Source of the DNA: an uncultured Pseudomonadota bacterium
GTDB taxonomy: Bacteria; Pseudomonadota; Gammaproteobacteria; Methylococcales; Methylomonadaceae
Length of the DNA stretch: 64,000 nt
NCBI GenBank assembly: GCA_903918375.1
Contig: CAIXED010000012.1
Coordinates: 37,526 to 101,525, forward strand
Reading direction: 5' to 3'
The stretch's first letter is position 1, and every line of letters begins with the position of its first letter. Below the pieces are notes generated by a model. That model made no database searches. It saw only the letters and a program-made list of their open reading frames with translations, and had not been told where the DNA came from. A program made the position numbers and the translations under genes. Positions 26,682 to 37,637 of the stretch are shown here, in pieces.

Positions 26682-26936
26682 ATGAAACGCAAATATCAAA
26701 AAACACTTGATTTGATTTTCAGCCACCCAATTAGCGGCAATATCCAATGGCGCGACATTGAAGCGCTATTTATTGAATTAGGTGCAGTTATCTGTGAACG
26801 CGAAGGCTCAAGGATTAGCGTGGTGTTATTTGGTGAGGTGCGTGTATTTCATCGCCCACATCCTTCACCAAATACTGATAAAGGCGCAGTGGCTAATATT
26901 CGCGAATGGCTTAAAGCTAATGGAGTAACCCCATGA
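26682..26936 (+). CDS. hicA: HicA family mRNA interferase toxin
   Basis: An 84-residue HicA-type toxin with the double-stranded-RNA-binding-like fold: IQWRDIEALFIELGAVICEREG, then GSRISVVLFGEVRVFHRPHP and the closing KGAVANIREWLKANGV. It belongs to the larger subgroup where the usual GSHH motif is replaced by GSR and the HRPHP segment is prominent. HicA cuts mRNA until bound by HicB. It overlaps hicB by 4 bp. Confidence 0.9.
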   Translation: MKRKYQKTLDLIFSHPISGNIQWRDIEALFIELGAVICEREGSRISVVLFGEVRVFHRPHPSPNTDKGAVANIREWLKANGVTP

Positions 26937-27268
26937 TTAACCAAATGACTATCAACGGCGTTAATGCCGTCATTACTTACGACTCAGACCTTGAATTGTT
27001 TCGCGGGGAATTTGTAGGCTTGAACGGTGGTGCTGATTTTTATGCTGCCGATGTAGCGGGACTAAAGCATGAAGGTGAAATTTCCTTGCAGGTATTTATG
27101 GACACATGCAAGGAATCAGGCATCGAGCCTTTTAAATCGTTTTCAGGCAAGTTTAATGTGCGTATTCCAGCCAATTTACATGCCAGCATCGTTAATGCGG
27201 CAACCGCTAGTGGCAAGAGTTTAAACCAGTGGATTAGCGAAGCCTTGAGCCGCGAAGTTGGCGCTTAA
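26933..27268 (+). CDS. hicB: HicB family antitoxin
   Basis: A 111-residue HicB. The N-terminal partial RNase H-like fold has VITYDSDLELFRGEFVGLNG and DFYAADVAGLKHEG; the C-terminal half has GKFNVRIPANLHASIVNAA and GKSLNQWISEAL, a ribbon-helix-helix DNA-binding domain that would autorepress at the palindrome upstream of hicA. It overlaps hicA by 4 bp and ends 75 bp before the convergent hsdR. Confidence 0.92.
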   Translation: MINQMTINGVNAVITYDSDLELFRGEFVGLNGGADFYAADVAGLKHEGEISLQVFMDTCKESGIEPFKSFSGKFNVRIPANLHASIVNAATASGKSLNQWISEALSREVGA

Positions 27269-27342
27269 ATTTATTTAAAAACCAGTTGCTGGCATCAAGC
27301 AAATAAATAAAAGCGTTTGCAATACTTTTTGGAATTTTTCCA

Positions 27343-30300
27343 TCAAACCTGTCCCCCTACCCCTTTAAATTTCTCAACAAAAGCGGCAATTTTTTGGAAA
27401 ACCGTTTGTTTTTTGCTTAAGTATTGCGGATTCAATGGGCTCATTTTAGGCAGGATAGCATTGAGTTCAGTGCCATTTTCGCTGGCATATTCGCGTTTTA
27501 ACGATGCAGTGAGATAACGCTTCGCTGCTTCTGGATTGAGGTTTTCCGCACTAATTAATACTGCTGCTTCGCGCTGTTGTTCTGCTTGGGCAAAAGTAAA
27601 AAAAGCCTCGATAATGCTGGCCTTGTCGAGAATCTTGTCTAAGTTGGTTTGGTTAATAAAATCAACCAACAAACTTTCTTTAGCTCGGTTGCCAAGGCTG
27701 GCGCGAATTAAACGCCGCACTTCTTCAACCAATGTCGCTTTATCTTTGAGCTTTTTATTGTTTTCAAAAATCAGCTCCAGAATGTAATCCAGATTAATCT
27801 CTTGTGATTTCAGCAAATCCACCTCAAACACCACATCATCCCAATCGATGCTGGATTGTTCTTTTTCAGCGGCTGATTTTTCTCGGCGCAGCCAGTCGCG
27901 TATATCGTTATAGGTGGAGCGGTAATCTTGAATTTTTCGCTCAGCGGGTATTGTGATGGCTTGCAGTGCGGCTAGGTCGTCATCGCTTAGATAATGTTGA
28001 GCTTTGAATGCTTCAACCGCTTCAGGGTCTTTCATATCAACGCCTTGCAAGGCTTTCAGGCTGGCAAACTCATCGTAATTTTGCAACACGTTCTCAACGC
28101 GCAAATATTCGCTAAACAGTTTCGCAAAGGTTTTTTTGTCGGACTCTTTTTCAATGGCCGCAGGGTCAGGAAAGCGTTGTTCCAACTCCGTCACAACATC
28201 GACAAAGCCGCGTCTAGCCTCACCAGTCACCACATCGGTAAAGCCTTCCATGTATTCCTTGTAGCTCTTCTCCAGCACCACGTTCTTGGTGTTTTTATCA
28301 CCAAACAAGGTGATGGCATCGATAGTCGCCTGTTCCAAATCGCGGAAGGTGACGATATTGCCAAAGGTCTTGGTGGCGTCATAAATACGGTTGGTGCGTG
28401 AATAGGCTTGCATCAATCCGTGGTAGCGCAAGTTTTTATCAACAAACAAGGTATTCAATGTCGGCGCATCAAAGCCAGTCAAGAACATGCCCACCACAAT
28501 CAGCAAGTCGATTTCTTTGGCTTTCACTTGCTTGGCAAGATCGCGGTAATAGTTTTGAAAACCGTTACCATCCACACCAAAATTGGTCTTGAACAGCGCG
28601 TTATAGTCAGCAATCGCCGCGCTTAGAAACTCTTTGGCGCTGCTATTCATGACTGAAACATCAAAGCTTTCATCGACAATATCGCCCACCGCATCTTGTT
28701 CTTCATTCGCCGCAAACGAGAAGATGGTGGCCACTTTCAGCGGCTTGTCGCTGGCTTTTTGCAAATCCTTCAACGACTGGTAATACAGTTTGGCGGCATC
28801 CACGCTGCTCACGGCAAACATAGCATTAAAGCCTTTGGCTCCAGCCTGTAAGCGATGGGTTTTTTGGCGGAAATTATTCAAGATATATTGCGAAATTTCC
28901 CGAATACGTTCGGGGTGCAACAAGGCTTGCTTGTTTTCTGCCGCGCTGAGTTTTTTCTCGTCCTGCTCACTTTCAATGGCTTTGAACTGTGGGCGCACAT
29001 CGTTGTAATCGACTTTGAACTTGAGCACCTTCTCATCACGAATGGCGTCGGTGATGACGTAAGAATGCAGCTCGCGGCCAAACACGCTGGCGGTGGTGTC
29101 GGCACCCAAGGCGTTTTGCGGGAAGATCGGCGTACCGGTAAAGCCAAACTGATAAAACTTCTTAAACTTCTTCTTCAGATTTTTCTGTGCTTCGCCAAAC
29201 TGGCTACGGTGGCATTCATCAAAAATAAACACCACTTGCTTGTTGTAGATGGGTAAGTCGTTTTCACTTTTTATCAGGTTATTTAGCTTTTGGATGGTGG
29301 TGACAATGATTTTGTTGTCGTCCTTATCCAAGTTGCGTTTCAGCCCAGTGGTGCTGTCAGAGCCATTAACGCTATCCGGCGAAAAACGCTGATATTCCTT
29401 CATCGTCTGGTAATCGAGGTCTTTCCTATCCACCACAAAAAACACCTTGTCGATAAAATCCAGCTCGGTAGCCAACCGCGCTGCTTTAAAGCTGGTCAAG
29501 GTTTTACCGGAACCGGTGGTATGCCAAATAAAACCACCGCCTTCAATATTGCTCCAGTTTTTCGCTAAATAAGCACTGTTGATTTTCCACAAAATCCGCT
29601 CTGTAGCGGCAATCTGATAGGGACGCATCACCAGCAAAGTATCGCTGACATCAAACACCGAATAATGCAGCAGCACATTCAGCAGGGTGTTTTTCTGGAA
29701 AAACGTGGCGGTAAAATCTTTTAAGTCTTTAATCAGACCATTATCGGATTTCGCCCAGTTCATGGTGAAATCAAAACTGTTTTTGTTGCGCTGGGTGGTG
29801 TTGGCGAAATAGCGGCTATCGGTGCCGTTGGAGATCACAAACAACTGCAAATACTTGAACAAGGAATTGTCGCTGTTAAAGCTCTCTTTGCTGTAACGGT
29901 GCACCTGATTAAAGGCCTCGCGAATCGCCACGCCGCGTTTTTTCAGCTCGACTTGCACCAAAGGCAGACCATTCACCAAAATCGTCACATCGTAGCGGTT
30001 AGCGTGACTGCCTTTTTGTTCAAACTGTTTGATGACTTGCAGCTTATTGCGGGCAATGTTTTTCTTATCCAACAGGTAGATGTTCTGGATATGGCCATCG
30101 TCAAACACAAAGTCGTGAATGTAGTCATCATGAATCTTGCGGGTTTTATCGACGATGCTATCGCTAGGCTTATCTAAATACACCTCAACAAATCGCATCC
30201 ATTCACGCTCTAAAAACTGCATATTGTTCAGGGCTTGCAACTGTTCCCGCAGATTAGCCAGCAATTTGTCGTGGCTGTTTAAATCGCGCAGATAGTCATA

Positions 30301-30441
30301 CCCTTGGTTTTCTAAATCAGCGATAAATTCACGCTCTAAATCGTATTCGCTTTGGTAGGATTCATTGACCTGTGAATATTTGCTGTATTTATCCAGAACG
30401 ATAAAATTAGTGGATTCTGCGATGGTTTTATAATCACTCAT
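27343..30441 (-). CDS. hsdR: Type I restriction enzyme, R subunit
   Basis: A 1032-residue HsdR. The N-terminal nuclease domain has the PD-(D/E)xK pattern in [19 protein letters not shown]; the translocase has motif [35 protein letters not shown] (motif II), FTGTPIF (motif III) and QAYSRTNR (motif VI). It translocates and cuts DNA that HsdM/HsdS finds unmethylated. It is the last gene of the island. Its first 50 codons have a duplicate at 31396-31549. Frame is intact. Confidence 0.97.
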   Translation of the reverse strand: MSDYKTIAESTNFIVLDKYSKYSQVNESYQSEYDLEREFIADLENQGYDYLRDLNSHDKLLANLREQLQALNNMQFLEREWMRFVEVYLDKPSDSIVDKTRKIHDDYIHDFVFDDGHIQNIYLLDKKNIARNKLQVIKQFEQKGSHANRYDVTILVNGLPLVQVELKKRGVAIREAFNQVHRYSKESFNSDNSLFKYLQLFVISNGTDSRYFANTTQRNKNSFDFTMNWAKSDNGLIKDLKDFTATFFQKNTLLNVLLHYSVFDVSDTLLVMRPYQIAATERILWKINSAYLAKNWSNIEGGGFIWHTTGSGKTLTSFKAARLATELDFIDKVFFVVDRKDLDYQTMKEYQRFSPDSVNGSDSTTGLKRNLDKDDNKIIVTTIQKLNNLIKSENDLPIYNKQVVFIFDECHRSQFGEAQKNLKKKFKKFYQFGFTGTPIFPQNALGADTTASVFGRELHSYVITDAIRDEKVLKFKVDYNDVRPQFKAIESEQDEKKLSAAENKQALLHPERIREISQYILNNFRQKTHRLQAGAKGFNAMFAVSSVDAAKLYYQSLKDLQKASDKPLKVATIFSFAANEEQDAVGDIVDESFDVSVMNSSAKEFLSAAIADYNALFKTNFGVDGNGFQNYYRDLAKQVKAKEIDLLIVVGMFLTGFDAPTLNTLFVDKNLRYHGLMQAYSRTNRIYDATKTFGNIVTFRDLEQATIDAITLFGDKNTKNVVLEKSYKEYMEGFTDVVTGEARRGFVDVVTELEQRFPDPAAIEKESDKKTFAKLFSEYLRVENVLQNYDEFASLKALQGVDMKDPEAVEAFKAQHYLSDDDLAALQAITIPAERKIQDYRSTYNDIRDWLRREKSAAEKEQSSIDWDDVVFEVDLLKSQEINLDYILELIFENNKKLKDKATLVEEVRRLIRASLGNRAKESLLVDFINQTNLDKILDKASIIEAFFTFAQAEQQREAAVLISAENLNPEAAKRYLTASLKREYASENGTELNAILPKMSPLNPQYLSKKQTVFQKIAAFVEKFKGVGGQV

Positions 30442-30487
30442 TACTTATTTTCCTCTACCGAGCATCGTGTCAATGGATTTGGTGTAA

Positions 30488-31342
30488 CTAATCATTTTTT
30501 CTATCCTTGTTTGACAGTTGCAATTGCTTGGCATTTTGCGTGCTGACAACTTTTTTCCCTGTTTCCGCTTCTAATTTTAGTTTGGCTTCTTTGGCAACAC
30601 CGCCGCCACGCTTTGCCACATCTTCATGTTCGGCAAATGATTGAGGGTTGGCGACTTCGGAAATCTCTTTAGTGGACAACTCTGCCAGCATATTGATGAC
30701 CAATTCTTTATTAGTCATGTTGTCACGCAGGTTTTCCTTTTTAAGCCCTTTGTATTGTTTGTATTCTTTGGCGGTTTTTCCTGCCCATGTTTTGTAAATG
30801 ACATCAGTTAAAAAGGCAAACTCCACACCCTCTTGCAAACCGTGTTTTTTCCACTCGTCAGTTAATTCTTTGCGAATCTCTATACTTTTTAAGCGTTGGT
30901 TAATCCAGTTGTCGGAATAGCCTAGGCGCTTATAGTCAAGCATTGCCTGCTCAATTGAGAGTTCTGGGTCTTGCAGTTGGTCTACTCGCTGTTTGGCAAC
31001 CTCTGCCAGCCACAATTTAAAAGGTTCTGCTTTTTTGGAGGGTATGGATTGGATTATTCTAAAAACCTGATTGGTATCCAGAACATCAGTAAAACGTAGC
31101 TTGCCGTCAGGGGCTTCAAGTTTCAACTGGTTAGTCACACTAACCACTTCACTGCCTTCTTGCTTGAGTTTGTTTTTTAGCCATTTCCAATAGTTTCTGA
31201 CTTTTGGATAATCCGCTTGGTCAGTTAAAACGGCCACAATATCTAAAGCAGAAAACCACCATTTTTCCTCTGCTTCGTCCCAAGAAGTTCGAATATGCAT
31301 GGATTCAAACCATTGCAGTTTGACGTTTACATCATTTTGCAT
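30488..31342 (-). CDS. BRO family-like protein in the restriction island
   Basis: A 284-residue protein starting at ATG 31340-31342. The first ~110 residues (WFSALDIVAVLTDQADYPKV, YWKWLKNKL) resemble the BRO-N antirepressor-like DNA-binding domain of phages. The second half is charged and helical. The start overlaps the stop of an hsdS remnant (TGATG), showing that this gene belongs directly downstream of an hsdS. Such genes are frequent passengers in type I restriction loci; the role is unknown. Confidence 0.7.
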   Translation of the reverse strand: MQNDVNVKLQWFESMHIRTSWDEAEEKWWFSALDIVAVLTDQADYPKVRNYWKWLKNKLKQEGSEVVSVTNQLKLEAPDGKLRFTDVLDTNQVFRIIQSIPSKKAEPFKLWLAEVAKQRVDQLQDPELSIEQAMLDYKRLGYSDNWINQRLKSIEIRKELTDEWKKHGLQEGVEFAFLTDVIYKTWAGKTAKEYKQYKGLKKENLRDNMTNKELVINMLAELSTKEISEVANPQSFAEHEDVAKRGGGVAKEAKLKLEAETGKKVVSTQNAKQLQLSNKDRKND

Positions 31343-31394
31343 CAATAACCTCCCTTAAAGCCCAACAGTAAATCCCGATAATATTCATATTGCT
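31342..31394 (-). pseudogene. Remnant of a second hsdS 3' end
   Basis: The minus strand encodes [16 protein letters not shown] and a stop; the stretch 31363-31394 is identical over 32 bp to the 3' part of the intact hsdS near 32415-32449. It directly abuts an hsdR 5' remnant at 31396 and is followed by the BRO-like gene with a stop-start overlap. Confidence 0.85.
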
Positions 31395-31395
31395 A

Positions 31396-31549
31396 GCAGA
31401 TAGTCATACCCTTGGTTTTCTAAATCAGCGATAAATTCACGCTCTAAATCGTATTCGCTTTGGTAGGATTCATTGACCTGTGAATATTTGCTGTATTTAT
31501 CCAGAACGATGAAGTTGTTTGATTCGGCAATCGTTTTGTAGTCGGTCAT
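31396..31549 (-). pseudogene. Remnant of a second hsdR 5' end
   Basis: ATG at 31547-31549 begins [20 protein letters not shown] and runs about 50 codons parallel to the intact hsdR start, then breaks into the hsdS remnant and stops. About 110 bp are identical to the intact gene (30290-30403), while the first 13 codons have diverged. It is a truncated duplicate. Confidence 0.88.
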
Positions 31550-31634
31550 TGATTAGTTCCAAATATCGCTTTTCGGGCAAATAAGTAGTTAAATAAAAAT
31601 AAACAGGAATTTCAGCTCATAAATCTTGCTTGCT

Positions 31635-31747
31635 AGTTAAGCCGTTCGTGCAGAGCTTGTCGAAGCATGAACGGCGATGGCTGGCGATGACCTCGGCTTT
31701 CCCATTCATCCTTCGACAAGCTCAGGACGAACGGAAAAGCCTTAACT
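31635..31747. repeat. Palindromic intergenic repeat element
   Basis: A nested inverted repeat: AGTTAAG (31635-31641) with CTTAACT (31741-31747), and GAGCTTGTCGAAG (31653-31665) with CTTCGACAAGCTC (31711-31723), with CCGTTCG/CGAACGG flanks. This GAGCTTGTCGAAG-type palindrome is a widespread REP-like intergenic element of bacterial genomes. It fills the gap between the RelA-like gene and the hsdR remnant. Confidence 0.75.
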
Positions 31748-31804
31748 GGCTTGCCAAACCCATTGCACTATTGCCAATTTACTTTTGTTGTAGTACTTAA
31801 TTTT

Positions 31805-32365
31805 TTAAATAAAGTTCCGCTTAAATTTCTCGTGATTTTGAATATTGCTTTGAATGTCTTCTGCATCCCAGATTTGCAGTTCCCAAGGAAAATAGAAGTT
31901 ATTCTTGTTTTTAAAATAAATATGCAAGCCGCGATAGCCTTCTTTATCGCGTAAATACCAGTTTTTCAGGCTCAATTCATCTTGCCAGTCATCGAGTAAA
32001 TCCATCACAGATTTTATTTCATCGGCCTTTAGAATAATGCGAGCACCAAAAATATCATTCAGCCAGTTATTGACGGGGTATTGATCTTCACGGATTGAGA
32101 AACGCCCAATCTTGTCATCAATACTTTCTCGGGTTTTCACACGGTAAAAATACTTGATGTTGATATTCGCCGTCATCAGGTAATCATTGATGCATTCATG
32201 CAATGTCAGGCGATATTTGTAGATATGCAGCACCGGCACATGCTTAATGGTTCTGGAGAGGTTAATTTTTTCGATTATCCCTGTCTCAAAATAATCATTC
32301 GAAAATTGATGATGTAAACGATTGATTTCACTGACCAGCTGCTTTACTTGGCTGATTTCATCCAT
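31805..32365 (-). CDS. Small RelA/SpoT synthetase-domain protein in the restriction operon
   Basis: A 186-residue protein from ATG 32363-32365, overlapping the hsdS end by 8 bp. It shows the (p)ppGpp synthetase motifs: RVKTRESIDDKI (75-86) for ATP contact, DIFGARI (104-110), YRGLHIYF (144-151) with the G-loop Tyr/His, and WELQIWDAED (161-170). There is no hydrolase, TGS or ACT domain. Known small members either make alarmones or, as ToxSAS toxins, modify nucleotides or tRNA. No antitoxin-like partner of the usual kind is adjacent. Its place inside the restriction operon suggests a back-up defence; this is inference. Confidence 0.75.
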   Translation of the reverse strand: MDEISQVKQLVSEINRLHHQFSNDYFETGIIEKINLSRTIKHVPVLHIYKYRLTLHECINDYLMTANINIKYFYRVKTRESIDDKIGRFSIREDQYPVNNWLNDIFGARIILKADEIKSVMDLLDDWQDELSLKNWYLRDKEGYRGLHIYFKNKNNFYFPWELQIWDAEDIQSNIQNHEKFKRNFI

Positions 32366-33563
32366 TTTGTTTCTCCACAGATTCAAGAGGCGTTTCTGCT
32401 ACTGCTTTGGGAAAGCTCAACAGTAAATCCCGATAATATTCATATTGCTGTTGGCGCAAGGCAATTTCGCGGGGTAGGCCTTCGGTGATTGAATTGGTTA
32501 ATGCGTCGAATTTGTCCAAGATGGCAACGATGCGGGCTTGTTCGGCGAGTGATGGGATGGGGATTTTCATTTTCCTTAAATTATCATTATAAAGACGCTG
32601 AATTGTCCCTCCTTCAGCAATATTCCAATTTGCAATTTTGTAAAAATAGAATAAATATTTATTTAATATTTGGCTTTCATTATTTTCAATCCAAACGATA
32701 TTGCTATCCTGAAAATAGGCATCTTGGCCATCAAATATAACTGCTCTTCCTATTGTGCCACTTGCAGAAATTAAGACTTCACCCGATTTTGGATAACTAT
32801 ATTTAGCTTTGTATTCATTAAATATTGCTTGAGAAATATAGGCATTGGGTTCTTTTCCGAAAGTTCCAATTTTGTAAAAAGGAATATCACCTGTTTCAGA
32901 TGTTTGATTTTTTAGAATTCGCTTGCACATGCGAACTTCGCCAATATCGCCCAAAGTTTTCCATTCAACATCACCTTCTTCAAAGCTTAATAATTGATCG
33001 CGATAGTAGTTGTATTGTTTTTTCCGCATGCTAAGCTCGGCGGTCAGCTCGGCGGTCAGCGCAGTAAATGCGTCCAAAATGCGGACGATTTCGGCTTGGA
33101 TTTCAAGTGATTTTTCTGGGTTTTCAGGGCATGGGATGGGGATTTGGAGTTTTTTCACATCTGCAGCGTTCATATTTGGAACACTGCTTTTCTTGCTATA
33201 AATTGTTTGAGACGACAAATAATGAAAAATGTACTTTGATAGTAACCATTCGTATTTAGGCATTAACACTTTGAGCCTAATGATTGGGGTGAAAAATGCT
33301 TCCCTATAATAGATGAAACCAGTATTTGCACCGATAGATGAGATAGTTACAGCATCCTTATCTATTCTATAGGTGTCGGTGTAACCGTATATTTCGGAAC
33401 CGTTTCCGTAAATTGGGTATTTGTAGTCGTTAGTGGGTATTGATCCTTTGATACTGTTTTTTGGGGCTTCACCACCTGTAAAAACTACGCAAATTTCCCC
33501 TAACGCCTTCCATTCCACATCAACCCCATCCAGCAGCTTGTCCAAAAAACTTACCTTGCTCAT
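32358..33563 (-). CDS. hsdS: Type I restriction enzyme, specificity subunit
   Basis: A 401-residue HsdS with two target-recognition halves, each followed by a helical spacer: the first ends around IQAEIVRILDAFTALTAEL and the second around AEQARIVAILDKFDALTNSI. The parallel phrases VEWKALGEICVV and VEWKTLGDIGEV begin each half. It sets the DNA sequence recognised by HsdM and HsdR. It overlaps the KilA-N gene (4 bp) and the RelA-like gene (8 bp). Low GC in the recognition domains is normal for fast-changing hsdS. Confidence 0.95.
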   Translation of the reverse strand: MSKVSFLDKLLDGVDVEWKALGEICVVFTGGEAPKNSIKGSIPTNDYKYPIYGNGSEIYGYTDTYRIDKDAVTISSIGANTGFIYYREAFFTPIIRLKVLMPKYEWLLSKYIFHYLSSQTIYSKKSSVPNMNAADVKKLQIPIPCPENPEKSLEIQAEIVRILDAFTALTAELTAELSMRKKQYNYYRDQLLSFEEGDVEWKTLGDIGEVRMCKRILKNQTSETGDIPFYKIGTFGKEPNAYISQAIFNEYKAKYSYPKSGEVLISASGTIGRAVIFDGQDAYFQDSNIVWIENNESQILNKYLFYFYKIANWNIAEGGTIQRLYNDNLRKMKIPIPSLAEQARIVAILDKFDALTNSITEGLPREIALRQQQYEYYRDLLLSFPKAVAETPLESVEKQNG

Positions 33564-34372
33564 GCTTCGTCCCCCGTTAGCATATGAATCGTCTTGTCAT
33601 CTACCAGTAAGCGCATCTGCGCAATCGCGGTCTGGTTCAATAATCGGAGTCTTTCAGGTGGCGCACATTGTTGCTGAATCAAATGGGCGTTAAGGGCTTC
33701 CAGGTTTGCCAAGCAAACCAATTGCGTGACATTGGCATAATCGCGAATATTGCCTTCTTTATCGGGATTTTCATCTCGCCATTGTTTAGCGGTTTTGCCA
33801 AACAGCGCCACATTTAACACATCAGCTTCCGTGGCATAGACCCAACTGATTTGCTGCTTGCTGAGTTGGGGTGGAATCAGGTTTTCTTTGATGGCATCGG
33901 TATGAATGCGGTAGTTAATCTTGGTTAGTTGGCGCTTAATATCCCAGCCCAGTTGCTGCTGCTCTTGTGCCTTGAGCCGCTGAAATTCCTTGATGAGGTA
34001 GATTTTGAATTCTGCGCTGATCCACATGCCAAATTCAAAGGCAATATCGGCGTGCGCATACGTGCCACCGTAGCGCCCCGCTTTGGCCTGTATGCCAATA
34101 GCCCGGGTTTTTGCCACCCATTCTTTAATACTGATCTTGTAGCTGTTTAAACCCGCTTGGCTTTTAATTGTGGCGAATTCGCCCCAATTAAAATTGGGGT
34201 TGTGGACTCGCTCCCATATCCCAAGATATTCCAGTGTGTTGCGGTTTCTTAGCCAATCGGAAATAAAAAAATCGCCGTCTTTTGAGCGCAGCATATCCGT
34301 CAAGGAAATGTAGTGTTCTTGCGTTACCCGAATTTCTTCGTTAAGGACGATGATGGTTTTAGACTTTGACAT
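33560..34372 (-). CDS. KilA-N domain protein
   Basis: A 270-residue protein whose N-terminal half fits the KilA-N DNA-binding domain of phage origin: HYISLTDMLRSKDGDFFISDWL, then RNTLEYLGIWERVHNPNFN and YAHADIAFEFGMWISAEFKIYL. The C-terminal half (DVLNVALFGKTAKQWRDENPD, MLTGDEA end) recurs in proteins encoded beside hsdS. It overlaps hsdS by 4 bp. The role in the restriction system is unknown. Confidence 0.8.
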   Translation of the reverse strand: MSKSKTIIVLNEEIRVTQEHYISLTDMLRSKDGDFFISDWLRNRNTLEYLGIWERVHNPNFNWGEFATIKSQAGLNSYKISIKEWVAKTRAIGIQAKAGRYGGTYAHADIAFEFGMWISAEFKIYLIKEFQRLKAQEQQQLGWDIKRQLTKINYRIHTDAIKENLIPPQLSKQQISWVYATEADVLNVALFGKTAKQWRDENPDKEGNIRDYANVTQLVCLANLEALNAHLIQQQCAPPERLRLLNQTAIAQMRLLVDDKTIHMLTGDEA

Positions 34373-34375
34373 TAT

Positions 34376-34981
34376 TTACAGCTCCTCGGTCTTAAATTCG
34401 CTATAGCCTTCGTAGTAATAGCTCACATCAATGCCTTTCATGAACAAGGCGCGGTCATCAATTTGGTCGGTGAGAGCTTGTTTGAGTAGGGCTTTAATTT
34501 CAAGGTCTTTGACCACGCTGCGCTGCATGGCAGAGAGGTAATCTTCTTTGTCCACTTGGTTCCAATCCACCACCTGCTTGATTTCTGCCTTTAGAATCAG
34601 ATCAAGCCAGATACGGGTGGCGCGTCCGTTGCCTTCACGAAACGGGTGGGCGATGTTCATCTCGACATATTTTTCGATGATTTCATCAAAATTGCTTTGC
34701 GGCATGGTGTCGATATGTTTTAACGATGCATCTAAATACATCAGCGGCGCGAAACGAAAGTTGCCCTTGGCAATATTGACGTCGCGAATTTTGCCGGCAA
34801 AGTCGTAAATATCGTCAAATAAATAGGCATGAATGAAAGCAAGTCCAGCGAATGTGCCTATTTCCAGCTTAGCAATATCGCCTGAATCAAAAAGCTGTTT
34901 GGCTTTTTGCTTGCTGATTTTTTCTTCTGCTTTGGCTAGTTCAATTTGATGCGTGATGTTCAATTTGTTGTCTAAGATCAT
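34376..34981 (-). CDS. Fic family AMP-transferase, class III (self-inhibited)
   Basis: A 201-residue Fic protein with the catalytic motif [10 protein letters not shown] (His112) and the inhibitory motif SYYYEG (Ser187 to Gly192) near the C-terminus, as in the class III enzyme NmFic. Such proteins AMPylate targets such as gyrase when the inhibitory Glu is displaced. It overlaps rhuM by 4 bp and is 3 bp before the KilA-N gene. All catalytic residues seen are intact, so it is likely active but restrained. Confidence 0.93.
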   Translation of the reverse strand: MILDNKLNITHQIELAKAEEKISKQKAKQLFDSGDIAKLEIGTFAGLAFIHAYLFDDIYDFAGKIRDVNIAKGNFRFAPLMYLDASLKHIDTMPQSNFDEIIEKYVEMNIAHPFREGNGRATRIWLDLILKAEIKQVVDWNQVDKEDYLSAMQRSVVKDLEIKALLKQALTDQIDDRALFMKGIDVSYYYEGYSEFKTEEL

Positions 34982-36011
34982 TTTGGGTCGCCTTGTTGTT
35001 CGATGGCTTTGATTGCCTTATCAAAATCAGATTCGTATAGGCGATCCTGCACAATGCGGTATTTTTCAAATTCAGTTTCGGCATGGGCTTTGGCGATTTC
35101 TGCGGTCACTTTGCCAGCGTCCTGCAAAATCTCCCGATCCGTTGCTGCAATAAAACGATTCAGCCGCTCTTCCCAATCGGCCATTGTCATGGGTATTTGT
35201 CTGAGTGCCATATCTTCGGCGACATCCAGATAAGCATTGACCAGCCTTTGCAATTGGCGGATTTCATCAGTGGTTAGGTAGTTTTTGGCAATACTGACAT
35301 CAAATTTTTGAATTTTGCCTTCCGGTGCATCTTTCCATGAGGTTAAGCCCATCTGAGGTTTTTCGGCATCGGCACGGCTGTAAACTACTTCGGCGGCGGT
35401 TTGCCGATGAATTGCCCAGTGCAATTTGTTTTGTACGGTGGCAAAGAAGCGCTTGGTGGCGATGGCCGTTACATCGTAGTCCAGCGCGGTGGCGTAGATG
35501 TCGGTAATTTTTTGATAAAACTTGCGCTCGCTGAGTCGTATTTCACGAATACGCTCAAGCTGTTCTTCAAAGTATTTTTTGCCAAGGATAGAGCCATCGT
35601 TTTTAAGGCGCTCATCATCCATCACATAGGCTTTGATGGTGAACTCCTTGATGATGGTAGTTGCCCATTTGCGAAACTGTACCGCACGCTCGGAATTGAC
35701 TTTGTAACCCACTGCAATGATGGCCGAGAGGTTGTAGTGGTTGGTGTTGTAATTCTTGCCGTCGGAGGCAGTTATCCGGAAATTCCGGATAACTGAATTC
35801 TCTTGCAGCTCGCTGTCGGCAAAGATTTTTTTCAGATGCTCATTCACCGTACGCACGTTTACGCCATATAACACCGCCATCATTTTCTGGCTCAACCAGA
35901 CATCTTCATCCGCATAAACAGCCTCAACGCCGCCCTCGCCACTGGCTGCGACAAAGGTAAGGTATTCGGCAGCCGATGAGCGAATGGTGGGTACTGATTT
36001 TTGGTTTTTAC

Positions 36012-36015
<4 letters not shown>
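34978..36015 (-). CDS. rhuM: RhuM family protein
   Basis: A 345-residue RhuM (Virul_Fac) protein with [44 protein letters not shown] and [12 protein letters not shown] as family signatures, then [21 protein letters not shown] and a helical tail. First named in a Salmonella pathogenicity island, the family is very often encoded in type I restriction operons and toxin-like loci; function is unknown. It overlaps hsdM and fic by 4 bp each. Confidence 0.92.
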
Positions 36016-37562
<1,547 letters not shown>

Positions 37563-37637
37563 TATGAGGTTCCTGTTTAAATAGGTTTTAAATTGCTATA
37601 AGCGGCTTGGCATTATAAGGAGCAAAGTCGCGGTCAT

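Noticed and set aside
34541..34552. CTTCTTTGTC match to the mini-array spacer inside fic
   Set aside because: Only about 10 nt agree and there is no AAG PAM beside it; consistent with chance.
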